Shown: one piece after another, positions 53,862 to 62,030 of the stretch
How the letters are laid out: every line of letters begins with the position of its first letter
Position numbering within the stretch: the first letter of the stretch is position 1
DNA from: Poriferisulfidus sp963668445
Lineage (GTDB): Bacteria > Pseudomonadota > Gammaproteobacteria > Poriferisulfidales > Poriferisulfidaceae
Reading direction: 5' to 3'
Assembly: GCA_963668445.1 (NCBI GenBank)
Contig: OY764335.1
Coordinates: 1 to 64,000, forward strand
DNA: 64,000 bases
The notes under the pieces: generated by a model
The model's database searches: none
What the model was told of the DNA's origin: nothing
Seen by the model: the letters and a program-made list of their open reading frames with translations, nothing else
Made by a program: the position numbers and the translations under genes

Positions 53862-55009
53862 TTCCGCTGTCGCTGTACGTGCACCTGCCATGGTGCGTGT
53901 CGCGTTGCCCGTACTGCGACTTCAACGCGCATGCGGCGGCGGCCTTCGACGAGCGGCGCTATACGGAAAATCTTCTGCGGGAAATCGTGCGCACGGCCGC
54001 GCCGGCCCGGCAGCGCCCTCTCCAGAGCGTGTTCTTCGGCGGCGGCACGCCCAGTCGCTTCGCGCCGGCTTCGATTCGCCGCGTATTGGATGCGGTGCGT
54101 GCGGAGTTCGAATGCGCGGCGGCGCTGGAAGTGACGCTGGAGGCGAATCCGCAATCCGCGGACCGGGAGCATTTCGCCGGCTACCGCGAAGCGGGCGTCA
54201 CCCGGCTGTCCGTCGGCGTGCAGAGCTTCGACGACCGGCATCTGCGGGCGCTCGGGCGGGCGCACGGCCAGACCGATGCGCGGCGGGCGATCGAGGCGGC
54301 GCGCCGCGCCGGCTTCGAGCATCTCAATGTGGACCTCATGTACGGCCTGCCGGAGCAGTCGCCGGCGCAGGCCTGTGCGGACCTTGAGGCGGCGCTGGCG
54401 TTCGAGCCGGAGCACCTGTCGTGGTACCAGCTGACGCTGGAACCAGGGACGCCGTTCGCCGTCAGGCCGCCGCCGCTGCCGGACGCGGACAGCCTTTGGG
54501 AGATGCATGCGGCCGGGGCGCGCGTGCTGGAAGGCGCCGGCTTCGCCCAATACGAAGTATCCGCCTGGTGCCGGGGCCGGGCCGAGTGCCGCCATAACCG
54601 CAACTACTGGGAGTACGGCGACTATCTGGGCATGGGCGCCGGGGCGCACGGCAAATGGACCGAGGCGTCCGGCGCGGTCTTCCGCACCGTGCAGACGCGC
54701 TTCCCGGAGGCGTGGATGGACGCAGCCGAGGCCGGCGGCGCGACCGTGCAGCGGACGGCCCGCGATGCGCCGGCGCGGATGTTCGAGTTCATGCTGGGCG
54801 CCTTGCGCTTGAGGGCGGGGACGCGCTGGTCGCTGTTCGAGGCGCGGACCGGCCAGTCCCGGAGGCAGTTGGAGGGAGCGCTGGTGCAGGCCCGAGCCTT
54901 GGGCCTGATCGAAGAATGGCCGGCCGGACTGCGCGCCAGCGCCTTCGGATGGCGCCGCCTCGACGATCTGTGCGAACTGTTCCTGCCGGAGGAGTCCCTT
55001 CCTGTATAA
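53858..55009 (+). CDS. hemW: Radical SAM haem chaperone HemW-like protein
   Basis: A 383-residue coproporphyrinogen-oxidase-like radical SAM protein. The cluster motif CxxxCxxC is C13, C17 and C20 in CVSRCPYCDF, with FFGGGTPSRFAP and RLSVGVQSFDDRHLRALGR downstream. HemW delivers haem to respiratory enzymes; true HemN-specific N-terminal residues are not evident. The start overlaps the rdgB stop (ATGA). Confidence 0.92.
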   Translation: MIPLSLYVHLPWCVSRCPYCDFNAHAAAAFDERRYTENLLREIVRTAAPARQRPLQSVFFGGGTPSRFAPASIRRVLDAVRAEFECAAALEVTLEANPQSADREHFAGYREAGVTRLSVGVQSFDDRHLRALGRAHGQTDARRAIEAARRAGFEHLNVDLMYGLPEQSPAQACADLEAALAFEPEHLSWYQLTLEPGTPFAVRPPPLPDADSLWEMHAAGARVLEGAGFAQYEVSAWCRGRAECRHNRNYWEYGDYLGMGAGAHGKWTEASGAVFRTVQTRFPEAWMDAAEAGGATVQRTARDAPARMFEFMLGALRLRAGTRWSLFEARTGQSRRQLEGALVQARALGLIEEWPAGLRASAFGWRRLDDLCELFLPEESLPV

Positions 55010-55010
55010 T
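55005..55010 (+). promoter_or_regulatory. -10 hexamer for rpmE
   Basis: TATAAT at the very end of hemW, 31 bases before the rpmE ATG. No good -35. Confidence 0.45.
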
Positions 55011-55040
55011 GAATCCCCTGCCCCGACGCGGCTGGCGATC

Positions 55041-55241
55041 ATGAAAGCGACCGAATACGACTACCATGCGGTGCAGGTGATTTGCGCCTGCGGCAACCGG
55101 TTCGAGACGCGCTCCACGTACGGCGGCGACGAATTGCATGTGGAGATCTGCTCCAGTTGCCATCCGTTCTACACGGGCAAGCAGAAGATTTTGGAGACGG
55201 CCAAGCAGGTCGACAAGTTCCGCAAACGCTATGGCAGCTGA
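55041..55241 (+). CDS. rpmE: 50S ribosomal protein L31 (zinc-binding form)
   Basis: A 66-residue ribosomal protein with the four zinc-ligand cysteines of the Zn-containing (C+) type at C15, C17, C37 and C40. HPFYTGKQKI and VDKFRKRYG are also typical. The gene overlaps the next protease gene by 11 bases. Confidence 0.97.
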   Translation: MKATEYDYHAVQVICACGNRFETRSTYGGDELHVEICSSCHPFYTGKQKILETAKQVDKFRKRYGS

Positions 55242-56703
55242 GTGCCGCGGGCGCCGGTTGCATTCCATTCGAACGTTCGGACTGACGCTGGCGGCAAGCG
55301 TGCTGCTGGGCGCGTGCGTCGGTGCGGCCAACCCGGTCACCGGCGAGACGGATTGGACGCTGGTCGATGAGCAGCGGGAACTGGAGATCGGCCGCGAGAC
55401 GCATCCGAAGATTCTGGAGGAATACGGCTATTACGACGATCTGGATCTGCAGGAGTACGTCATGCAGGTCGGGCAGTCGCTGGCGGATGTCTGCCATCGC
55501 CCGGAACTGGAATACCGCTTCACGGTGCTGGACAGCGAAGTCGTCAATGCGTTCGCGGCGCCGGGCTACGTCTACATCACGCGCGGCCTGTTGGCGCGGC
55601 TGGACTCCGAAGCGGAACTGGCCGGCGTGCTGGGGCACGAACTAGGCCACATCACGGCCCGGCATACGGCGCGCCAGATCGGCCGGCAGCAGACCGTCGG
55701 CCTTGTCCAGATGGTGCTGGGCACGGTGTCGGACAGCCGGATGCTGCATCAAGCCGGCGATCTTCTGGGAACGGCGCATGTGCGCGGCTACGGGCGCAAG
55801 AGCGAACTGGAAGCGGACCGGCTGGGCGCGCAATACGCGGCTCAGGCCGGCTACGATCCGGAGGCGCTGCTGGACGTCATCCGCGCACTGAAGGACGAAG
55901 AGTCCTACGAGATCCGCCGGGCCGCCCGGGAGGGCCGTTCGGCGCGGACGTACCACGGCCTGTTCGCAACGCATCCGGACAACGATCTGCGGCTGCAGGA
56001 AGTCATTCGTGCGGCGCGCAAGCATCAGGCGCCAGGAGGAGGGCAGGCGCGCCGGGAGGATTTTCTGGAGCACATCGACGGCATGGTGTTCGGCCCCAGT
56101 GAAGCGCAGGGCCTCGTGCGCGAGGGCCGGTTCTACCACGGCGCGCTTAATTTCACGATGGACTTGCCGGAAGACTGGCCGGTGCACAATGCCACCCAGT
56201 TGGCAGCGGCCGCGCCGGACGGCCGTGCGCGCCTGCGGCTGCTGATGCTCGGCCGCCACGCGGGGCAGCATGCGTGCGCCTTCATTCGCGAGAATTTCGA
56301 GCGCAGGGCGCGCTTGCGCGAGCGGACGACCGACGGCTACGCCGGCTGCCAGGCATCGGTGGCCGCCGAGGGCCGGGCGTGGATGGATGTCACCGTGCTC
56401 GAGCATGCATCCGGCTCTTTCCTGATTGCGGCCGCCGAGCCGCTGCAGGCTGGAGGGCTCGAGCGCCATGCCCGAACGGTGGAGAAGAGCATTCAAAGCT
56501 TGCGGCCGCTGCGGCCGGAAGAGCGCCAGGCGGCGCAAGCGGCACGGCTGGACATTGCGACGGCTGGCATGGCGGACACCTACGCCGACTACGCCCGGGG
56601 GGCGACATGGGACGAGCATCCCGAAGACCAGCTGCGCCTGATCAATGGCGCATGGCCGTCCGGCGAGCCGGCCGCCGGCGAGCTGGTCAAGCGGGTGCGC
56701 TGA
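55231..56703 (+). CDS. M48 metalloprotease lipoprotein (BepA/YfgC-like)
   Basis: A 490-residue periplasmic zinc protease. The lipoprotein signal has the lipobox LGAC (C29). The HEXXH motif is H136-E137-LG-H140 (GHELGHITARH), and the third ligand is in SELEADRLG. BepA-type enzymes maintain outer-membrane protein assembly. The C-terminal approximately 230 residues are a different domain (FTMDLPEDWPVHN...), without obvious TPR repeats. ATG at 55231 inside the end of rpmE. Confidence 0.88.
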   Translation: MAAECRGRRLHSIRTFGLTLAASVLLGACVGAANPVTGETDWTLVDEQRELEIGRETHPKILEEYGYYDDLDLQEYVMQVGQSLADVCHRPELEYRFTVLDSEVVNAFAAPGYVYITRGLLARLDSEAELAGVLGHELGHITARHTARQIGRQQTVGLVQMVLGTVSDSRMLHQAGDLLGTAHVRGYGRKSELEADRLGAQYAAQAGYDPEALLDVIRALKDEESYEIRRAAREGRSARTYHGLFATHPDNDLRLQEVIRAARKHQAPGGGQARREDFLEHIDGMVFGPSEAQGLVREGRFYHGALNFTMDLPEDWPVHNATQLAAAAPDGRARLRLLMLGRHAGQHACAFIRENFERRARLRERTTDGYAGCQASVAAEGRAWMDVTVLEHASGSFLIAAAEPLQAGGLERHARTVEKSIQSLRPLRPEERQAAQAARLDIATAGMADTYADYARGATWDEHPEDQLRLINGAWPSGEPAAGELVKRVR

Positions 56704-56727
56704 AGCCGGGCGCGGGGAACTTTCGGC

Positions 56728-57054
56728 ATGGCCGCCCCTTCCAATGAATGCATCCTGATGCTGACGACGATGCCGCAGGAAGGCGCGAAGGCGCAGTCCT
56801 TGGCGCGGCAGCTGGTCGAGCGGCGGCTGGCGGCCTGCGTCAACCGCATGCGCATCGATTCCACCTACCGGTGGCAGGATGGGATTGAAGACGAGCCGGA
56901 AATGCTGCTGCTGATCAAGACGACGCGGGCGCGCCAGGCCGAGGTGCAGCAGGCCGTGCTGGAAGCGCATCCGTATGACGTGCCGGAAATCATCGCCGTC
57001 CCCATCGCGGACGGCTCCGATGCCTACTTGCAATGGTTGCGAAGCTCCGTCTGA
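56728..57054 (+). CDS. cutA: Divalent-cation tolerance protein CutA
   Basis: A 108-residue trimeric PII-like protein. TTMPQEGAKAQSLARQLVERRLAACVN and EAHPYDVPEIIAVPI are the family's conserved blocks. Linked to copper tolerance in E. coli, though its real role is unclear. It overlaps dsbD by 22 bases, as in many gammaproteobacteria. Confidence 0.95.
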   Translation: MAAPSNECILMLTTMPQEGAKAQSLARQLVERRLAACVNRMRIDSTYRWQDGIEDEPEMLLLIKTTRARQAEVQQAVLEAHPYDVPEIIAVPIADGSDAYLQWLRSSV

Positions 57055-58790
57055 CCGGCCTGCTGCTGCTGCTGGCCGTGCCGGCCTCGGCGGTCGACCT
57101 GTTCGGCGACGGCGAGCCGGAGTTCCTGCACCCGGACGAAGCGTTCAAGGTGGCGGCTCTGGCGACCGGGCCGGATTCGCTCCAAGTGGATTTCCGCATT
57201 GCCGAAGGCTACTACCTGTACCGCGGCAAGACGAACTTCGCGGCGGCCCCGGGTACGCCGGCGTTGCAGTACGAATTGCCGGCCGGCATCGTCAAGGACG
57301 ACCCTCTGTTCGGTCCGGTGGAGACTTGGACGGGCCAGGTTCCGGTGGCGCTGCGGCTGGCATCGCCGCCGGAGCCGCGCATGGCGGTGCTGGAGGCGCG
57401 CTATCAGGGCTGCGCCGAGCAGGGCGTGTGCTACCCGCCCCAAGCCAAGCTTTTGGAGGTGGCGCTGGCCGATGCCGGAGCGCCGTCCGCACTGTCGCGT
57501 TCGGACCGCATTGCCGAAGATCTGGCGCACGAGGCGTTGGCGTGGAGCTTTCTGGCCTTCATCGGCTTCGGCCTGCTGCTGGCGTTCACGCCGTGCGTGC
57601 TGCCGATGATTCCGATTCTGGCGAGCGTCATCGCGGGCGCGGGCGATACGAGCACGCGCCGGGCGTTCTTCCTGTCCTTGACCTACGTGCTGGCGATGGC
57701 GGCCACGTATGCGCTGCTCGGCGTGGCGATCGGCCTGACGGGCTCAAATCTGCAGGCGGCTATGCAGAACGCATGGGTCATCGGCGGCTTCGTGCTGATT
57801 CTGGCGCTGCTGGCGCTGGCGATGTTCGGCGCCTACGAACTGCGCCTGCCTGTTGCATGGACGAACCGGCTGGCCCGGACGGGCCACAATTTCAAGGGCG
57901 GCAGTTTCTGGGGCGCGGGCACGATGGGCTTTCTGGGCGCCTTGATCGCGAGCCCCTGCGTGTCGCCGCCGCTGGTGGGCGCCTTGGTCCACATTGCCGA
58001 TACCGGAAGTCCCGTGCGCGGCGGAATCAGCTTGTTCGGTCTGGGTCTGGGTCTGGGTCTGCCGTTGCTGGCGTTCGGCGCATTCGAGGGGCGGTTCCTG
58101 CCGAAGTCCGGACCGTGGATGGTGCGCATCAAGGCGGTATTCGGCGTGCTGCTGCTGGCGCTCGGCATCTGGATGCTGGATCGGGTCGTGCCGGCCCAGG
58201 TGACGCTGGCACTGAGCGGCCTGCTTCTGCTGACGGTCGGCGTGTTCCTGCGTGCGCTCGATTCCTTGCCGCCGGAGGCCGGGCCGCTGGCCCGTTTGGG
58301 GAAGGGTGTGGGCTTGGCGCTGCTCATCTTCGGCGCGGTGTTGCTGGTGGATGCGGCCAGAGATGCGCTCTGGCATCCGGTGGATGCCGATTATGCGGCG
58401 AGTTCCAGCATGGCCGATGCGCCGCTGCCGTTCCGGCCAATCAAGACGCGGGCGGATCTGGACCGGGAGCTGGCCCGGGCGGCCGGGCAGCCGGTGCTGG
58501 TGGATTTCTATGCCGACTGGTGCGTGACCTGCCAGGAAATCGAAGCCTTCACGTTCTCGGATGCCGAGGTGCAAGCGCGCATGCGCCGCTTCGTGCTGCT
58601 GCGCGCCGACGTTACGGCCAACGATGACACGGACAAAGCGCTGTTGGCCTCGCTCGGACTGTTCGGGCCGCCGGCGATTCTATTCTATGCGGCGGACGGT
58701 GCGGAAATGCGCGGCCTGCGCACCGTCAGCTACGTGCCGGCCGAGCGGTTCGCCGCGCAATTGGACGACGCGCTCGAGTTTGCCCAGTGA
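57033..58790 (+). CDS. dsbD: Thiol:disulfide interchange protein DsbD
   Basis: Transfers electrons from cytoplasmic thioredoxin to periplasmic DsbC and cytochrome-c maturation. The 585-residue protein has a signal peptide (LLLLAVPASA) and an N-terminal domain with C127 and C133 (GCAEQGVCYPP). Eight or so membrane helices follow, with FTPCVLPMIPIL and ASPCVSPPLVGALV, then a C-terminal thioredoxin domain with CVTC (near 496) in YADWCVTCQEIE. ATG lies within cutA. Confidence 0.96.
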   Translation: MVAKLRLTGLLLLLAVPASAVDLFGDGEPEFLHPDEAFKVAALATGPDSLQVDFRIAEGYYLYRGKTNFAAAPGTPALQYELPAGIVKDDPLFGPVETWTGQVPVALRLASPPEPRMAVLEARYQGCAEQGVCYPPQAKLLEVALADAGAPSALSRSDRIAEDLAHEALAWSFLAFIGFGLLLAFTPCVLPMIPILASVIAGAGDTSTRRAFFLSLTYVLAMAATYALLGVAIGLTGSNLQAAMQNAWVIGGFVLILALLALAMFGAYELRLPVAWTNRLARTGHNFKGGSFWGAGTMGFLGALIASPCVSPPLVGALVHIADTGSPVRGGISLFGLGLGLGLPLLAFGAFEGRFLPKSGPWMVRIKAVFGVLLLALGIWMLDRVVPAQVTLALSGLLLLTVGVFLRALDSLPPEAGPLARLGKGVGLALLIFGAVLLVDAARDALWHPVDADYAASSSMADAPLPFRPIKTRADLDRELARAAGQPVLVDFYADWCVTCQEIEAFTFSDAEVQARMRRFVLLRADVTANDDTDKALLASLGLFGPPAILFYAADGAEMRGLRTVSYVPAERFAAQLDDALEFAQ

Positions 58791-58901
58791 CCACTATTTG
58801 CTCTTATTTTTCTGCATATAGACGATAATACACATCAACTTCGCGCTTTTTCATTTTTGTGCTATGCTGTGCTTGTCTTGGCGAAAGCGGATGGAACAGT
58901 C
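58791..58901. promoter_or_regulatory. AT-rich promoter region of aroQ-accB-accC
   Basis: About 110 AT-rich bases. TATGCT near 58862-58867 with TTCGCG 17 bases upstream is a possible promoter; evidence is modest. Confidence 0.35.
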
Positions 58902-59348
58902 ATGCCGAATATTCTGGTCCTCAACGGGCCTAATTTGAACCTGCTGGGCGTGCGCGAACCGGAAGTCTACGGCTCCGCGACGCTGGACGACATCGTGGCG
59001 ACGCTGAAGGCCCGGGCGGAGAGCTTGGGCTGCTGGGTCGATGCCATGCAGTCGAATTCCGAGAGCGAACTGGTCGAACGCATCCATCAGGCGCGCACGG
59101 ACGGGACGGCGTTCATCCTGTTCAACCCCGGGGCGCTGACGCACACCAGCATCGCGCTGCGGGACGCCTTGCTGGGCGTCGCGATCCCCTTCATCGAGGT
59201 GCACTTGTCGAACGTGTTCGCACGCGAAGAGTTCCGGCAGGCATCGTATCTGTCCGACATTGCGCAAGGCGTCATATCCGGGCTGGGCGCGCAGGGCTAC
59301 GAGCTGGCGCTGCTGGCGGCGGCCGCGACGCTGCAGGAGGCTTCCTGA
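58902..59348 (+). CDS. aroQ: 3-dehydroquinate dehydratase, type II
   Basis: Shikimate-pathway enzyme. The 148-residue protein has NGPNLNLLGVREPEVYG (with the catalytic Tyr region), FNPGALTHTS and EVHLSNVFAREEFR. ATG at 58902; the frame is open 15 codons further up but without conservation. The stop shares a base with the accB ATG; aroQ-accB-accC is a common gene order. Confidence 0.96.
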   Translation: MPNILVLNGPNLNLLGVREPEVYGSATLDDIVATLKARAESLGCWVDAMQSNSESELVERIHQARTDGTAFILFNPGALTHTSIALRDALLGVAIPFIEVHLSNVFAREEFRQASYLSDIAQGVISGLGAQGYELALLAAAATLQEAS

Positions 59349-59794
59349 TGGACTTGCGCAAGATCAAGAGCCTGATCCAGCTGCTGGAGGAGTCGGACAT
59401 CGCGGAGATCGAGATCTCCGAAGGCGAAGAGTCGGTGCGCATCAGCCGGGCCTCGCAAGTGCCGGTGCCTCAGGCGTACGCCCCGCTGCCGGCCGCCGTG
59501 CCGCCGACCGCACCCGCGGCGCTGGAAGAGGAGGCGCCGCCGCCTGACGGGCACCCCGAAGGGCACCGGGTGGCGTCGCCGATGGTAGGCACGTTCTACG
59601 TCGCGCCGTCCCCGGGTGCGCCGCCGTTCGTCAGCGTGGGCGATACGGTGCAGGTGGGCGACACCCTGTGCATTGTGGAGGCGATGAAGATGCTCAACCA
59701 GATCGAAGCGGATCAAGCTGGGGTGGTGCGGGCGATTCTGGTCGAGAATGCCGCGCCGGTGGAATACGGCCAAGTCTTGATGATCATCGGTTGA
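59348..59794 (+). CDS. accB: Biotin carboxyl carrier protein of acetyl-CoA carboxylase
   Basis: A 148-residue carrier with a helical N-terminus (MDLRKIKSLIQLLEESD), a Pro/Ala-rich linker and a biotinyl domain with the biotinylated lysine K114 in EAMKM. Works with AccC in fatty acid synthesis. Overlaps the aroQ stop by one base. Confidence 0.97.
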   Translation: MDLRKIKSLIQLLEESDIAEIEISEGEESVRISRASQVPVPQAYAPLPAAVPPTAPAALEEEAPPPDGHPEGHRVASPMVGTFYVAPSPGAPPFVSVGDTVQVGDTLCIVEAMKMLNQIEADQAGVVRAILVENAAPVEYGQVLMIIG

Positions 59795-59798
59795 GCGC

Positions 59799-61142
59799 GT
59801 GATCGGGAAAGTTCTGATCGCCAATCGGGGCGAGATCGCCCTGCGCATCCTGCGGGCCTGCCGGGATATGGAGATCCGGACGGTCGCCGTCCATTCGGAT
59901 GTCGACCGCGACCTGCTGCACGTGCGTCTGGCGGACGAGTCGGTGTGCATCGGGCCGGCTGATTCGCAGCGCAGCTACCTGAACATTCCGGCCATCATTT
60001 CCGCAGCGGAAGTCACCAACGCGGATGCCATCCATCCAGGCTACGGCTTTCTGTCGGAGAACGCGGATTTCGCCGAGCGGGTCGAATCCAGCGGCTTCAT
60101 CTTCGTCGGGCCGCGGGCGAAGAACATTCGCGAAATGGGCGACAAGGTGGCGGCGCGCGAAGCGGTCCTGGCGGCCGGCATCCCATGCGTGCCGGGCAGC
60201 GACGGAGCGCTGTCCGAAGATCTGGACGCCTGCAAGGCGACCGCACGCGAAGTGGGCTACCCGGTGCTCATCAAGGCCAGCGCCGGCGGCGGCGGCCGCG
60301 GCATGCGGGTGGTGCGCGAAGAGGCGGAACTGGCAGAGGCGCTGGAACTGACGCGCACGGAAGCGCAGTCCGCATTCGGCAGCGACGTGGTGTATCTGGA
60401 GAAGTTTCTGGACCATCCCCGGCACATCGAGTTCCAAGTGCTGGCGGATGCTCACGGCGACGTGATCCATCTTGCCGAACGCGACTGCTCGGTGCAGCGC
60501 CGGCATCAGAAGGTCATCGAAGAATCCCCGGCGCCCGGCCTGACGGCGCAGCAGCGCGAGGATATGGGCGAGCGCGTGACCGCCGCCTGCCGCCGGATGG
60601 AATACCGCGGCGCAGGCACGTTCGAGTTCCTGTACCAGGACGGCGAGTTCTATTTCATCGAAATGAACACCCGCATCCAGGTGGAGCACCCGGTGACGGA
60701 AATGGTGACCGGCATCGATCTGGTGCGCCATCAGTTGCTGGTGGCCCAGGATGAGCCGCTGTCCATCCGGCAGTCGGAAGTGCGCGTGCGCGGCCATGCG
60801 CTGGAATGCCGCATCAACGCCGAGGATCCGGAAACCTTCCTGCCGCAGCCGGGCAAGGTGACCCATTTCCACAGCCCCGGCGGCCCCGGCGTGCGCATGG
60901 ACACGCATCTGTACACCGGCTACGACGTGCCGCCGCATTACGACTCGATGATCGGCAAGGTGTGCGCACACGCCCGTGACCGCACGGTGGCTTTGCGGCG
61001 CATGCGCCGGGCGCTGACGGAACTGGTCGTCGACGGGATCCGCACCAACGTGCCGATGCATCACGAACTGCTGCAGGACGAAGCCTTCCAGCAAGGCGGC
61101 GTGGACATCCATTTTCTGGAGCGGCGCGCGGCCGAGAAGTAA
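59799..61142 (+). CDS. accC: Biotin carboxylase subunit of acetyl-CoA carboxylase
   Basis: ATP-dependent carboxylation of biotin on AccB. The 447-residue protein starts GTG (IGKVLIANRGEIALRILRAC), with the ATP-grasp glycine loop KASAGGGGRGMR and the catalytic FEFLYQDGEFYFIEMNTRIQ region. 4 bases after accB. The next ATG shares a base with its stop. Confidence 0.97.
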   Translation: MIGKVLIANRGEIALRILRACRDMEIRTVAVHSDVDRDLLHVRLADESVCIGPADSQRSYLNIPAIISAAEVTNADAIHPGYGFLSENADFAERVESSGFIFVGPRAKNIREMGDKVAAREAVLAAGIPCVPGSDGALSEDLDACKATAREVGYPVLIKASAGGGGRGMRVVREEAELAEALELTRTEAQSAFGSDVVYLEKFLDHPRHIEFQVLADAHGDVIHLAERDCSVQRRHQKVIEESPAPGLTAQQREDMGERVTAACRRMEYRGAGTFEFLYQDGEFYFIEMNTRIQVEHPVTEMVTGIDLVRHQLLVAQDEPLSIRQSEVRVRGHALECRINAEDPETFLPQPGKVTHFHSPGGPGVRMDTHLYTGYDVPPHYDSMIGKVCAHARDRTVALRRMRRALTELVVDGIRTNVPMHHELLQDEAFQQGGVDIHFLERRAAEK

Positions 61143-61399
61143 TGCGTGGGTTCGTGCCGCCGGACCCGGAGACCTCCGTGTCCCGCGTGCAATGCGCGGT
61201 CATCCATGCGCCGCACCGCCGCCGCCGACGGTTTCCGGCCGGCATTGTGCACGTCGTCGGCAGCCGGGAAGAGGCCGTTCGGCATGCGGAGGGCCGGCCG
61301 GAGCGCCATGCGGCCGAAGTTCTGGGCCCGTCGAAATCGTCCGAAGGGCAGTTCCTGTACTATCTGGTGAAATGGCTGGACGATTCGGAAGCGGGCTGA
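61142..61399 (+). CDS. Small protein of unknown function after accC
   Basis: An 85-residue protein whose ATG shares a base with the accC stop, so translation is probably coupled. The middle contains a five-arginine run (HRRRRRF), and the end is acidic and aromatic (GQFLYYLVKWLDDSEAG). No family recognised. prmA, which often follows accC in gammaproteobacteria, is absent here. Confidence 0.5.
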   Translation: MRGFVPPDPETSVSRVQCAVIHAPHRRRRRFPAGIVHVVGSREEAVRHAEGRPERHAAEVLGPSKSSEGQFLYYLVKWLDDSEAG

Positions 61400-61419
61400 T
61401 CGCCATTGAGGAGGAGTTG

Positions 61420-61725
61420 ATGAAGACGGAAAACGGCATGCGTCTGGTGCACCCGGGCGAAATCCTGAATGAGGAGTTGAAAACGCTCGGCCTGTCGGCG
61501 AGTGCGCTCGCAAGAACACTGGGCGTCCTGGTCAGCCGCATCGCGGCCATCCTGCACGGCCGGCGGGGCGTGACCGCCAATACGGCGTTGCGTCTGGCCT
61601 GCTATTTCGGAACGACTCCGAAAGTTTGGATGAATTTGCAGCAGACCTATGAGTTGCGGCGGGAGGAAATCAAGGAGGGCCGCCGCATCGCCAAACAGGT
61701 TCGACCTCAGGAAACAGCTGCGTAG
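61420..61725 (+). CDS. HigA-family antitoxin-like XRE regulator (no toxin partner seen)
   Basis: A 101-residue helix-turn-helix protein of the HigA family. The start region HPGEILNEELKTLGLSASALART and the ARTLGVLVSRIAAILHGRRG helix-turn-helix, followed by ALRLACYFGTTPKVWMNLQ, are typical. GAGGAG precedes the ATG. HigB-type toxins normally lie upstream, but the preceding 85-residue protein does not look like RelE/HigB, so this is probably an orphan regulator. Confidence 0.85.
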   Translation: MKTENGMRLVHPGEILNEELKTLGLSASALARTLGVLVSRIAAILHGRRGVTANTALRLACYFGTTPKVWMNLQQTYELRREEIKEGRRIAKQVRPQETAA

Positions 61726-62030
61726 ACAATTTGGCGGCAATTGGCGTGTCGGTCCGCCGTCTTTTCAGGGCCCCATGTTTCCATCTGCCGCCAGCTGTTT
61801 CATAATCGCTTCGATGCAACCCGGCATGTCACGGCTGAGGCGGCGGCCGCTTAAGCGCATTGCCTCTCTGCAACTGTTCGCCTACAAGATCGCTGTGCCA
61901 AAGCAATGTGCCTTTGCCCGTTTGGGGCCCCATATAGGAAGAACGTCTTGATTCCAGAAGGGGAAAGTCCAAGCTTTTCGCGGACATGCGCTTCAAACAT
62001 CATGATGATTTGAAATTATACTTCAAATAA
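61726..62030. other. Intergenic gap with no recognised gene
   Basis: About 305 bases between higA and the convergent exporter gene. A short palindrome (ATCATGATGAT near 61998) and AT-rich end are visible; nothing else was recognised. Confidence 0.35.

Noticed and set aside
61420..61725. A full HigBA toxin-antitoxin system.
   Set aside because: Only the HigA-like part is recognisable; the preceding small protein has no RelE/HigB pattern.
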